A stretch of DNA of 64,000 bases from a virus, in the IMG/VR virus record IMGVR_UViG_3300020558_000217, positions 1 through 64,000 of that record. One strand, given 5' to 3'. Shown in pieces: positions 55,941 to 64,000 of the stretch (the first letter of the stretch is position 1; each line of letters begins with the position of its first letter). The notes beneath the pieces are model-generated. The model ran no database searches and was not told where the DNA came from. It worked only from the letters and a program-made list of their open reading frames with translations. Both the position numbers and the translations under genes were made by a program.

Positions 55941-56758
55941 TGGTAGATCATAATAAAAAAGTTCCAAAATCAGCACTAGACGAAAACGAGATTGAACCAA
56001 AATATGGTTATGTTCATGGAGAATGGGACGCACTTGGCGGACACCATTTAGTATATCGTAATCCAGAAGAACACGAAAAATCATATTCAGAGTCATTAAC
56101 TCCCAGTGGAAGTTACCAGATAACTCATCATGATCAAAAGAAAAAAGAGATACACACAGCAGTAAATCCTGGAGAACATAGAGCTTATGTTGGTGGTGGT
56201 AAATCAATTCAAGTAGACGGTCATTTCGATCACAATGGTGAAAAAACTGGTAGAATGGAACACGGTGATGATTTTGGTCAAACTACTGGTAAAAATTACT
56301 ATAGAGGAACTGGCAAAAAAGAATTCAAAATGTCTGGAGATTCCAGATATAATGGTGTTCAAAAAGGTTCGGCTCCTGTTCATTGTAATGTTGATGCAGG
56401 AACAAATAGAAATAGAGTGAAAGGCGATAGGTTTCACGCCACAGAAGGCGATTATGTTTCTATGGGCGAGAAGAAAAAAATTGAAGTCTTTCAAAAAGAC
56501 GTTTCAATGTATGCAGGTGCCAATCATGATGTATTCGTTAAAGAAAAAGGTAAAATAGAAACAGGTAGCACGATGTTAGTGCAGACCGGATCTACAGCTA
56601 CTGTAAATTCTGCCTCTGACGCTCTTGTTAAAGCAGCAACAGAAATTACAGTGGATGCTGGTTCTAAGATAACTTTAAAAGTCGGTGGTTCTAGTATTGT
56701 CATTGAAAGCGGTTCTATTACTATCAAGTCCGCAAGTATTAAGTTTGAACAAGGTTAA
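55940..56758 (+). CDS. Spike beta-helix protein (gp5 C-terminal-like)
   Basis: A 272-residue protein. The last 100 residues show repeats of the gp5/VgrG beta-helix type (STMLVQTGSTATVNSASDAL, ATEITVDAGSKITLKVGGSS, SIVIESGSITIKSASIKFEQ). The N-terminal 150 are His/Lys/Gly-rich strands. It would form the membrane-piercing needle, tipped by the PAAR protein that follows. Confidence 0.8.
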   Translation: MVDHNKKVPKSALDENEIEPKYGYVHGEWDALGGHHLVYRNPEEHEKSYSESLTPSGSYQITHHDQKKKEIHTAVNPGEHRAYVGGGKSIQVDGHFDHNGEKTGRMEHGDDFGQTTGKNYYRGTGKKEFKMSGDSRYNGVQKGSAPVHCNVDAGTNRNRVKGDRFHATEGDYVSMGEKKKIEVFQKDVSMYAGANHDVFVKEKGKIETGSTMLVQTGSTATVNSASDALVKAATEITVDAGSKITLKVGGSSIVIESGSITIKSASIKFEQG

Positions 56759-56766
56759 ATAGTTAG

Positions 56767-57054
56767 ATGGCTCAAGCACATAGACAAGACGATCAGAGAT
56801 CTTGTGGGGCTACTACAATAGTTAGTGGTCAAAGTTTTGTTACTATTGACGGTAAATTATGGGCTGTAGAGAATGATCAAAATACTCATGGCGCTGGCGG
56901 TTTGATTGCTAGTAAATCGTATATTACGATTGGTGGTAAAAAGATTATAGTTGTGAATGATAGTGCTAATCAAGATAATTTATGTCCAACGGCTGGAGGA
57001 GAACATTGTAATCCAAAGGCTTCATCCGGAAGTAGCTTAGTAGACGTAGGATAA
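56767..57054 (+). CDS. PAAR spike tip (gp5.4-like)
   Basis: A 95-residue PAAR-repeat protein (VSGQSFVTIDGKLWAVENDQ, SKSYITIGGKKIIVVNDSAN) with His and Cys residues (H5, C13, C85 or near, H29) that can bind iron at the tip. It caps the beta-helix spike. Confidence 0.88.
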   Translation: MAQAHRQDDQRSCGATTIVSGQSFVTIDGKLWAVENDQNTHGAGGLIASKSYITIGGKKIIVVNDSANQDNLCPTAGGEHCNPKASSGSSLVDVG

Positions 57055-57056
57055 AA

Positions 57057-57485
57057 ATGGCATTAACAAGAGCAGATACCTTCACAGGTTCTAAAAAACA
57101 AATTGAATATTTTTCAGACTTTTTGACTAGTTTTGCAAAAACACCAATTGGAAATCAATTGGCTAGAGTAACAAACGAACAAGCTGTCGTGCAGTCTTTG
57201 AAAAATCTTATAAGAACAAATTTGGGCGAAAGATTGTTTCAGCCTACAGTTGGTTCTGACGTTATGGCAACTTTATTTGAGTTGAACACAGACGAGGCTA
57301 GGGATTCATTAGAATTATTCATCAATAACACTGTTGAGAACAATGAACCTAGAGTCAATCTAGTACAAACCATAGTGAATACCGATAATATTAATGAAAA
57401 TCAAATTGAGATAACTTTGATTTATAACTTAATAAATAATCCAACAGAGTTAACTCTTAATTTAGTACTAAAAAGAGTCCGATAA
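57057..57485 (+). CDS. gp25: Baseplate wedge protein, gp25
   Basis: A 142-residue gp25 homologue (T4: 132) with TPIGNQLARVTNEQAVVQSL, RTNLGERLFQP and the EPR core motif in ENNEPRVNL. gp25 joins gp6-gp53 and starts the sheath. Three bases behind the PAAR gene. Confidence 0.93.
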   Translation: MALTRADTFTGSKKQIEYFSDFLTSFAKTPIGNQLARVTNEQAVVQSLKNLIRTNLGERLFQPTVGSDVMATLFELNTDEARDSLELFINNTVENNEPRVNLVQTIVNTDNINENQIEITLIYNLINNPTELTLNLVLKRVR

Positions 57486-59300
57486 ATGGCAAATAGTTCA
57501 CTCAATCTTTCGTCTCTAGATTTTGACACCCTTAAAGATAATTTTAAGGAATTTCTAAAAACACAATCAGCATTCAAAGATTATAATTTTGATGGTTCGA
57601 ATATTAACGTTCTCCTAGACGTTATGTCTTATAATTCATATTTAAATTCGTTTTATTTAAATATGATTGCATCAGAGATGTTCTTAGATTCAGCTCAAAA
57701 AATAGACTCTGTTATTTCTCATGCAAAAGAATTAAATTACACGCCCAGAAGTTCTCATTCTGCTGTTGCTAATATCACTTTTACTGTGGAAACTAGCGGA
57801 TTTACATCAAATAAATTAACGATTCCCAAAGGGACCAGATTCACTGGTTTTAATTCTAACGGAACATATACCTTCGTTACAGATCTTTCACAGACTTTTG
57901 TTTCTTCTAATAATACTTATTTGGTAGAAAACATCCAAATAAATGAAGGCACATATTTTACTGATTCTTTTGTTTTAGATTACGAAATTGAAAATCAAAG
58001 ATTTATACTTTCTAACGAAAACATTGATATTGAAAGTATTACAGTAAATGTCTCGGAAAATGGAGTTAATACTGATTACACTTTTGCAACCACTTTGTTT
58101 GGTTTAAGTGACGCCTCTACCGTTTATTTTATTCAGGCAGTCGAAGGCGGTAGATATGAAATTAGATTTGGTGATGGATTATTTGGAAAAAAACCAATAA
58201 ACGGAGCTACGGTTGTTGTTGAATATATTGTAACAAATGGTTCAGATGGTAATGGTGTTGAAAATTTTGCATTAACAGATAATCTTGGTCCTGGTAATGG
58301 CGGCGAAGCTACTGCTTCGGAAATCACAGTTATTACTAGTTCTATACAAGGCGCAAATCAAGAAACTATAGAAGACATAAAATTTAATGCTCCTAGATAT
58401 TTTGCCGCTCAACAAAGAGCAGTTTCTATAGATGATTATTACTCACTAGTGCGTGCCAAATTTGGTGGAGCTGTTGACGATGTTATTATCTATGGTGGGC
58501 AAGATTTAGAACCAAAACTATACGGAAGAGTTATTGTTTCAGTAAAACCAACCGCATCTGTTACTGCATCTTCATTATTAAAAAATGATATCGTAAATTA
58601 TTTACAAGATTTTATCGCTCTACCAAATAGAGTCATAGTAACTGATCCTGATTATTTTTATATTGATGTATCTTCTACAGTTCAATTTAATTCTAAACTG
58701 ACAACAAAATATTCTACTGAAATTAAAAGTATGATATTGGATGGTATTATTAATTTTAGTAGAGATCATTTAGAAAAATTTGGCAACGATTTTAGATATA
58801 GCAGATTCGTTACTCGTATCGATTCATTAGATCAGAGTATAACAAGTAATGATACACGAGTAAAAATAATCAAAAGATTGACCCCTAAATTATTATTTGC
58901 TACTTCTTTTGATGTCCGTTTCAATAATGGAGCTGAACAAGAAGGTTTATATGATGGTGTAGCATATCCAGATCAAAGAGTTTTAACTAGCACAGGATTT
59001 TCATACGTTGACGAAGAAGATAATATCTATCCTAACTGTTATTTAGAAGACGACGCTCTTGGTAATGTATTAGTATATACGTTTTTGAAAGGTATCAAAA
59101 CTATCTTAAAAACAAATATTGGAATCATAAATTATGAAACTGGTGCAGTATCGATAACCAATCTTAAAACTTCTTATTATAATAGTTACATAGAGTTATC
59201 TTTAACTACTAAAAATAAAGATATCATTGCATCTAAAAACATGGTTCTTTTAATTGACCCTGTTGACGTTAACATAGACATCATAGAAACAATAAGATAA
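57486..59300 (+). CDS. gp6: Baseplate wedge protein, gp6
   Basis: A 604-residue homologue of T4 gp6 (660) and of Baseplate_J proteins: LDFDTLKDNFKEFLKTQSAF, SNINVLLDVMSYNSYLNSFY, FAAQQRAVSIDDYYSLVRAK. gp6 forms the inner ring of the baseplate. Arg codons are almost all AGA. Confidence 0.95.
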   Translation: MANSSLNLSSLDFDTLKDNFKEFLKTQSAFKDYNFDGSNINVLLDVMSYNSYLNSFYLNMIASEMFLDSAQKIDSVISHAKELNYTPRSSHSAVANITFTVETSGFTSNKLTIPKGTRFTGFNSNGTYTFVTDLSQTFVSSNNTYLVENIQINEGTYFTDSFVLDYEIENQRFILSNENIDIESITVNVSENGVNTDYTFATTLFGLSDASTVYFIQAVEGGRYEIRFGDGLFGKKPINGATVVVEYIVTNGSDGNGVENFALTDNLGPGNGGEATASEITVITSSIQGANQETIEDIKFNAPRYFAAQQRAVSIDDYYSLVRAKFGGAVDDVIIYGGQDLEPKLYGRVIVSVKPTASVTASSLLKNDIVNYLQDFIALPNRVIVTDPDYFYIDVSSTVQFNSKLTTKYSTEIKSMILDGIINFSRDHLEKFGNDFRYSRFVTRIDSLDQSITSNDTRVKIIKRLTPKLLFATSFDVRFNNGAEQEGLYDGVAYPDQRVLTSTGFSYVDEEDNIYPNCYLEDDALGNVLVYTFLKGIKTILKTNIGIINYETGAVSITNLKTSYYNSYIELSLTTKNKDIIASKNMVLLIDPVDVNIDIIETIR

Positions 59301-59301
59301 A

Positions 59302-62300
59302 ATGGATCCAAAAATAGAAAAAACGATATCTAATTTCGTTCAGAATCAGTTTCCGCAATTCTATCAAGAGGAAGGCGAAAATTTTATTCTGTTTGTCAAA
59401 ACATATTTTGAATGGATGGAAACTGAAGGTCAGCCTATCAGAGAGGCTAGACAATTATTTGAATATAGAGATATTGATACAACTATTGAAAGATTTTTAG
59501 AATATTTTCAGAAAAAATATTTATACGGAATACCATTCAACATTATTGCCAATAAAAGATTTTTGTTAAAACATATACTTAATGTATATCGTTCTAAAGG
59601 TACAATACAAGGTTATAAACTATTATTCAGATTGATATATAATGAAGACGTAGACGTTTATCTGCCCGGTAAAGATGTTCTTAGGGTATCTGATGGTAAA
59701 TGGGTGGAACCAAAATATTTGGAATTATCTTGGAGTCCAATTTTAGATTCGTTAATTGGTAAAACAATATATGGAGTATCTTCTGGAACTTCGGCTGTAG
59801 TTGAACGAATTGTAAAAGAACGTTTTAACAAAGACGAAATATATGTAATGTATATTAATGATGTTGGTCCCAAAGGCGGAGATTTCATCGTTTCTGAAAA
59901 AATTGTTGATAACCAATTCAAATCTAATTCTGAATTGGTTAGTTTATCGCCTACAGTTTTGGGTTCTTTGGACAGACTTGATGTTTTCAATAGTGGTAAC
60001 TCGTTTAATGTTGGCGACGTTCTTAAAATTGCATACAAAGATTTAGATACAAATGAAATAGATTCATTTGGCGATCAAGGTTTGATTGTAGTTACTTCAC
60101 TATTTCGTGGATTCGGATCGCTCAACTTTAACATCAGAAATGGTGGTTTCGGGTTTACTGCTAATGCTGCTATTTTCTTATATAAAAACATACTAGATCA
60201 AACTGGTCAGGGCGCAAGTTTTAATATTAAAATAGCCGACGTTAGAAGATTAACATATAATACAGATCTATTTTTAGATTTTATGGATCTTCAATTAGAC
60301 GAAATATACGGTTTCAGTAAATATCAAAACGCAAATTCGGCTTCTACACTGGACGAATGTTTTTCCTACGATACAAATGATTTTGGTAGAATAGCGGCGC
60401 TAACAAACGTTTTAACTGGTAATGGTTATATTGCTCCTGCTAATGTTTTTATTCGTTCTACTTATAGATCTAAAAATATTCCGGGAAGATTGACTTGGTA
60501 CAACAGTAACGATTTTATTAACGCTTACTCCACGGACGTCTATGTTAATACCTCATTTATCAGTAATAACGTTATTCTTATAGCAAACGCTGTTAAACAT
60601 TATGATACAAACGCATACGTAGATTATATTGTACCAGCAGGAAATACTGCTATTAATGGTTTGACTGCTAATACAAGATATTATGTGAAAACTACTAATA
60701 CGTTAGGTATTACATTAAGCGCCACTCAAGGCGGAACGACTTTAAATATTAATACAGCTGTCACTAGTAATACCACTGAAAGACATTCTTTCATAACAAA
60801 GGCTCTTACAAAAAGTTTTTTTGCTAACACTACCTCTGTAAATAATGCAAGCTATTCTATCCTAGTAACAGATGCTAATACTTATTTTTACCCAGACGAT
60901 TATGTATATTATCTTGTCCCTGCAGGCAATACTGGGTTACTTGGTATTACACCAAATAGTTTTTATTATGTAGAAAGCTCGAACTCTACAGCTATAACAT
61001 TGAGCGATACATTCACAGGCAATTCAGATCCAATTGAAATTGCAACAGATGTTATATTGGCTGGAGAAACGCATTATCTATTAAATGACACTACTAGAAA
61101 TATTTACCCATACGTAAACGGTTATTCTACACAAGTTTATGCTAATACATTTTCAATTAATAATACTAGTTATGCAATCAAAATAGCAAACGCTGATATA
61201 TATTTTTCTGTTAATGATAGAGTTTATTATGACGTTCCTGTTGGTAATACCGCCATAGCTAATTTAAGAGCAAATTCTGTTGTTTACATCAAAACTTCTA
61301 ATTCGTCAGCAATTACTCTGAGTAACACTGCTGGCGGTCCAGTAATGCAAATTTACACCAGTTCTTCTGGAGCAGCAGAAACACATACTATTAAAACTGC
61401 TAAATTTAGTAAATATTTCGCAAATGATGACGTTATATATCTACAATCAGACAGCACAAATGCTAATACTTTGGAATTGGCAGTTATTAGAAATATAATA
61501 AGCGATGTATCGATACAGCTGTACGGGTTCACTAACAGCAGCTCTACGAGTAATTCTCTTTATGGAAGAGCTGTTGTTATTATGCCTTCTCAGTTTGATG
61601 TTTCAGAGTTTACAGGCAGAAATAAAATTACAGGTAATTCTGATATTTTCAGTATTCTTTCTTATACATATAGTACCTTAGATTATACCAATTTAGCTAA
61701 TATTATGAAAAGGCTAGATGGTACCATAAATGGTATAAATGATAATATCGAAGCTCTAAATTCTAGTGGTAATAATATTGTAGAAAATGTTTCAGCGATC
61801 AATTCTGGTAAGGCTTATGTTGAAGGCGAATCAGTACGAGCTTATCGTTATGGTATTTTGCAAGTACCCACTGTTGCAAAAGGTGGAACAGGTTATGTCA
61901 ATGGTGACACAATCATATTCAGCGGCGGTGTTACTGAAACACCTGCCAGAGGCTCAATTCTGACAAATTCTCAAGGCAATGTAGTTTCTGTTAATACAGC
62001 AGAAGGAGCTTGGTATGGCGGTGTAGGTTATAATTCACTACCAGAAATAAGTATTAGATCAGCGAATAATTTAGCAAATGGCGCCGTTTTAACCACAAAT
62101 TATATCCCATTTGATACAGCCAATGAAATCAGAGGATTAGTGAGAAAAAGCGGAATAGGTAGAGGATTGGGTTATTGGGCGACTACTGATGGACTTTTGA
62201 ATTCGGATAAGGTCATTCAAGATAGTTATTATTATCAGGATTATTCTTATGAATTGAGAACTGCACTTAGTCTAGAAACATACAAAGACGTATTTTACTC

Positions 62301-62622
62301 TACTTTTCACACAGCAGGTTCGGCTCTGTTTGGTAAATATGAATTACAACCTTTTGTGATGGCAAGTAACATAGAGTTAAATATCGATACTCTCGCTAAT
62401 ACGGCTTGGCCGCTTTGGCTAACTTGTGATATCGCAGACCCAAGAATTAGAGCGGACGTGTATCTTGAAGAACTCGCCAACGGGTATCCGCTCCCTGGCG
62501 TTATACTTACTGTAGACCAATTCACATTTTCTAATAATTATTTTGGATGTGATATAAATACAGTATACGCTGACAGCACAGAAATAACTTCTGACAGATT
62601 CTCAGAAGATTTACCAACATAA
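59302..62622 (+). CDS. gp7: Baseplate wedge protein, gp7, with internal repeats
   Basis: A 1106-residue gp7-like wedge protein (T4: 1032). The N-terminal part (ENFILFVKTYFEWMETEGQP, RYKSKGTIQGYKLLFRLIY-type block near 95-110) is typical. Between about 410 and 700 there are three copies of a ~100-residue unit with VPxGNTxIxxLxxNxxYYVxTSN and ITLS cores (near 60631, 60914 and 61230), probably an inserted beta-domain array. C-terminal: PLWLTCDIADPRIRADVYLE. Confidence 0.9.
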   Translation: MDPKIEKTISNFVQNQFPQFYQEEGENFILFVKTYFEWMETEGQPIREARQLFEYRDIDTTIERFLEYFQKKYLYGIPFNIIANKRFLLKHILNVYRSKGTIQGYKLLFRLIYNEDVDVYLPGKDVLRVSDGKWVEPKYLELSWSPILDSLIGKTIYGVSSGTSAVVERIVKERFNKDEIYVMYINDVGPKGGDFIVSEKIVDNQFKSNSELVSLSPTVLGSLDRLDVFNSGNSFNVGDVLKIAYKDLDTNEIDSFGDQGLIVVTSLFRGFGSLNFNIRNGGFGFTANAAIFLYKNILDQTGQGASFNIKIADVRRLTYNTDLFLDFMDLQLDEIYGFSKYQNANSASTLDECFSYDTNDFGRIAALTNVLTGNGYIAPANVFIRSTYRSKNIPGRLTWYNSNDFINAYSTDVYVNTSFISNNVILIANAVKHYDTNAYVDYIVPAGNTAINGLTANTRYYVKTTNTLGITLSATQGGTTLNINTAVTSNTTERHSFITKALTKSFFANTTSVNNASYSILVTDANTYFYPDDYVYYLVPAGNTGLLGITPNSFYYVESSNSTAITLSDTFTGNSDPIEIATDVILAGETHYLLNDTTRNIYPYVNGYSTQVYANTFSINNTSYAIKIANADIYFSVNDRVYYDVPVGNTAIANLRANSVVYIKTSNSSAITLSNTAGGPVMQIYTSSSGAAETHTIKTAKFSKYFANDDVIYLQSDSTNANTLELAVIRNIISDVSIQLYGFTNSSSTSNSLYGRAVVIMPSQFDVSEFTGRNKITGNSDIFSILSYTYSTLDYTNLANIMKRLDGTINGINDNIEALNSSGNNIVENVSAINSGKAYVEGESVRAYRYGILQVPTVAKGGTGYVNGDTIIFSGGVTETPARGSILTNSQGNVVSVNTAEGAWYGGVGYNSLPEISIRSANNLANGAVLTTNYIPFDTANEIRGLVRKSGIGRGLGYWATTDGLLNSDKVIQDSYYYQDYSYELRTALSLETYKDVFYSTFHTAGSALFGKYELQPFVMASNIELNIDTLANTAWPLWLTCDIADPRIRADVYLEELANGYPLPGVILTVDQFTFSNNYFGCDINTVYADSTEITSDRFSEDLPT

Positions 62623-62643
62623 TTTAGTCATAGGGGATTTAAA

Positions 62644-63228
62644 TTGGCAAGACAAGTAGTAAACGTCGGAAACGACCCAAATGATGGAACTGGAACTCCT
62701 CTTAGAGATGCCATGGTTATCATTAATGATAATTTTTTGGAGCTTTATACTAATCCGGTTGTGAATACTTCAATAACAGTCGGCAATTCTTCAGTAAACA
62801 CTGTTGTGAACTCTACATCTATAGTTTTCGGTAATAACTCTTCTGTCATTAGGATTGGAAACACTTCAATCAATGCTATCGCCAACAGTTCAGGATTCTT
62901 TACAGGGAATGGAACTGTCACAGCAAATTCTATCAGTGTTTCCTCTAATACTATAAATGTTGGATCGTTCACAGCTGCAGCTAATGGGTACACATTTTTA
63001 CCAAACGGTTTCAAATTAAATTATGGTTATGTATTTTGTAATTCTAGCGTAGGCAATGCTACTTTTTCGTCAGCGTTTGCGACAGCGTGTTATGTAGTTA
63101 CGGCCACTTCTAATACAGCAGCAGTTACATATGAACCTGCTGTAGTCGGAACTAATACTACCGTGGCTATTATCAGAACATCAAATACAACAGCCGTAAA
63201 CGTTTATTATATGGCTATAGGAAGATAA
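62644..63228 (+). CDS. Fibre-type baseplate protein
   Basis: A 194-residue protein with TTG start behind GGGG. The N-terminal VNVGNDPNDGTGTPLRDAMV then INDNFLELYTN is a phage fibre and wedge attachment motif; 40-100 is a Asn/Ser/Thr-rich repeat (GNSSVNTVVNSTSIVFGNNS) that looks like a beta-helix; a beta-rich knob follows. It may be a short fibre or a receptor-contact protein. Confidence 0.65.
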   Translation: MARQVVNVGNDPNDGTGTPLRDAMVIINDNFLELYTNPVVNTSITVGNSSVNTVVNSTSIVFGNNSSVIRIGNTSINAIANSSGFFTGNGTVTANSISVSSNTINVGSFTAAANGYTFLPNGFKLNYGYVFCNSSVGNATFSSAFATACYVVTATSNTAAVTYEPAVVGTNTTVAIIRTSNTTAVNVYYMAIGR

Positions 63229-63237
63229 GGCGAATAA

Positions 63238-64000
63238 ATGACAGGAGTATTACAACCTTCTTATAGAAAGGCTCTAATTGATGAAATGTTTGATAACATA
63301 AGATCAAACACTTCATATTATTATGCAGTCGCCTCTAATCCTATATTAAGAGTTGGGCCCCTTCCTAATACTACCCCAGACGACTATAATACTAAATTTG
63401 AAACTGATTGGTTAATGTTATTTGGTAAAAAATTATCAATAACCAATTTTGCTCCATTAGTTGATAATAATCTATGGGCGAATGGTTTTGTCTACAAAAT
63501 GTATGATAATAACGATGTAGATTTATATTCAAACAATAAATTTTATGTTATAAGTCCTCCAGAATTTGATGGTGGAACTTATAACATCTTTAAATGTATG
63601 GACAATGCCAATAATTCTCCTTCTACAGTAAAACCAGCAATAGTACAAGTAACTTCTTTTCAAACTGATGATGGTTATGTTTGGAGATATGTAACTTCTA
63701 TTCCATATAGACTTTATAAAATGTTTGCTACAGACACATATGCACCAGTTTATGCAAACAGTGTTACTACTTTATATGCTAATCAATACTGCGGCGTCGA
63801 AAAGGTAGTCATTACTAATACTGGCTCTGGATACGTAGGATACCATGATGGAACTATCTTATCAGCTAACAGCACAGTTATTCAGGTAGGCAATACAGCA
63901 AGTAATGCTTCGGGTATCTATAACAACAGCGCAATTTATATCTATAATGTCACTTTAACAACTTCTCAAATATTTCAAATATCAGATTATGTATCTAACA
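63238..64000 (+). CDS. gp8: Baseplate wedge protein, gp8 (partial)
   Basis: The first 254 codons of a gp8-like wedge protein (T4: 334), cut by the window end. SYYYAVASNPILRVGPLPN near 26-44, LPNTTPDDYNT, FYVISPPEFDGGTYNIFKCM near 115, and DDGYVWRYVTSIP match gp8. It joins gp7 and gp10 in T4. Confidence 0.85.
   Translation, partial: MTGVLQPSYRKALIDEMFDNIRSNTSYYYAVASNPILRVGPLPNTTPDDYNTKFETDWLMLFGKKLSITNFAPLVDNNLWANGFVYKMYDNNDVDLYSNNKFYVISPPEFDGGTYNIFKCMDNANNSPSTVKPAIVQVTSFQTDDGYVWRYVTSIPYRLYKMFATDTYAPVYANSVTTLYANQYCGVEKVVITNTGSGYVGYHDGTILSANSTVIQVGNTASNASGIYNNSAIYIYNVTLTTSQIFQISDYVSN

Overview
The window comes from a T4-superfamily (Straboviridae-like) myovirus of an alphaproteobacterium, most likely a type II methanotroph such as Methylocystis. 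The T4 core is clear: UvsX, gp41, gp43, gp59, gp32, gp33, T4-type late promoters (TATAAATA) and a baseplate block in T4-like order (gp4, gp48, gp53, hub, spike, PAAR, gp25, gp6, gp7, gp8). Two lines point to the host. The phage carries a full pmoC (particulate methane monooxygenase subunit C) with all six metal ligands in place, and a circularly permuted two-piece tmRNA of the alphaproteobacterial type. pmoC is known from large freshwater phages linked to methanotrophs; this looks like a member of that group.

Layout. 0-8.4 kb (minus strand): a late operon of virion or head-associated proteins (nucleotidyltransferase, KxDG ligase-like protein, possible nuclease), several starting with a T4 capsid-targeting-like leader, plus a Dps. 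8.6-14.4 kb (minus): replication and recombination (gp43, UvsX, gp41), a Bfd-like ferredoxin and small genes. 14.4-18.3 kb (minus): FtsH, M15 endolysin, Hsp20 and PmoC, nearly each with its own promoter. 18.4-24.6 kb (minus): a tightly overlapping operon with an acyl-CoA dehydrogenase, a phosphoribosyltransferase and a plcP-agt-like pair (phospholipase C-type phosphoesterase plus glycosyltransferase), which in alphaproteobacteria swaps phospholipids for glycolipids under phosphate stress. 24.7-27.4 kb: spanins, holin, DNA ligase. 27.5-43.2 kb: early region of many small genes driven by repeated TTGAC/TTGCC...TATACT promoters, with AAA+ ATPase, HAD 3'-phosphatase, DUF932 and RMF-like proteins. 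43.2-43.7 kb: tmRNA and tRNA-Arg(UCU). 43.7-46.5 kb: gp33, a zincin, gp59, gp32. 46.5-64 kb: tail hydrolase, hub and tube-associated proteins on minus; the gp48-to-gp8 baseplate genes on plus, gp8 cut by the window end.

How it works together. Host-type sigma70 promoters, many carrying a shared box overlapping the -35, drive early and replication genes; gp33 with TATAAATA promoters drives late genes. The auxiliary genes (PmoC, PlcP/Agt, acyl-CoA dehydrogenase, Bfd, Dps, FtsH, Hsp20) would support methane oxidation, phosphate supply, carbon and iron metabolism and membrane-protein quality during infection. The phage tmRNA and tRNA-Arg would support translation. No stretch over 300 bases lacks a gene; the 43223-43594 interval holds the tmRNA.
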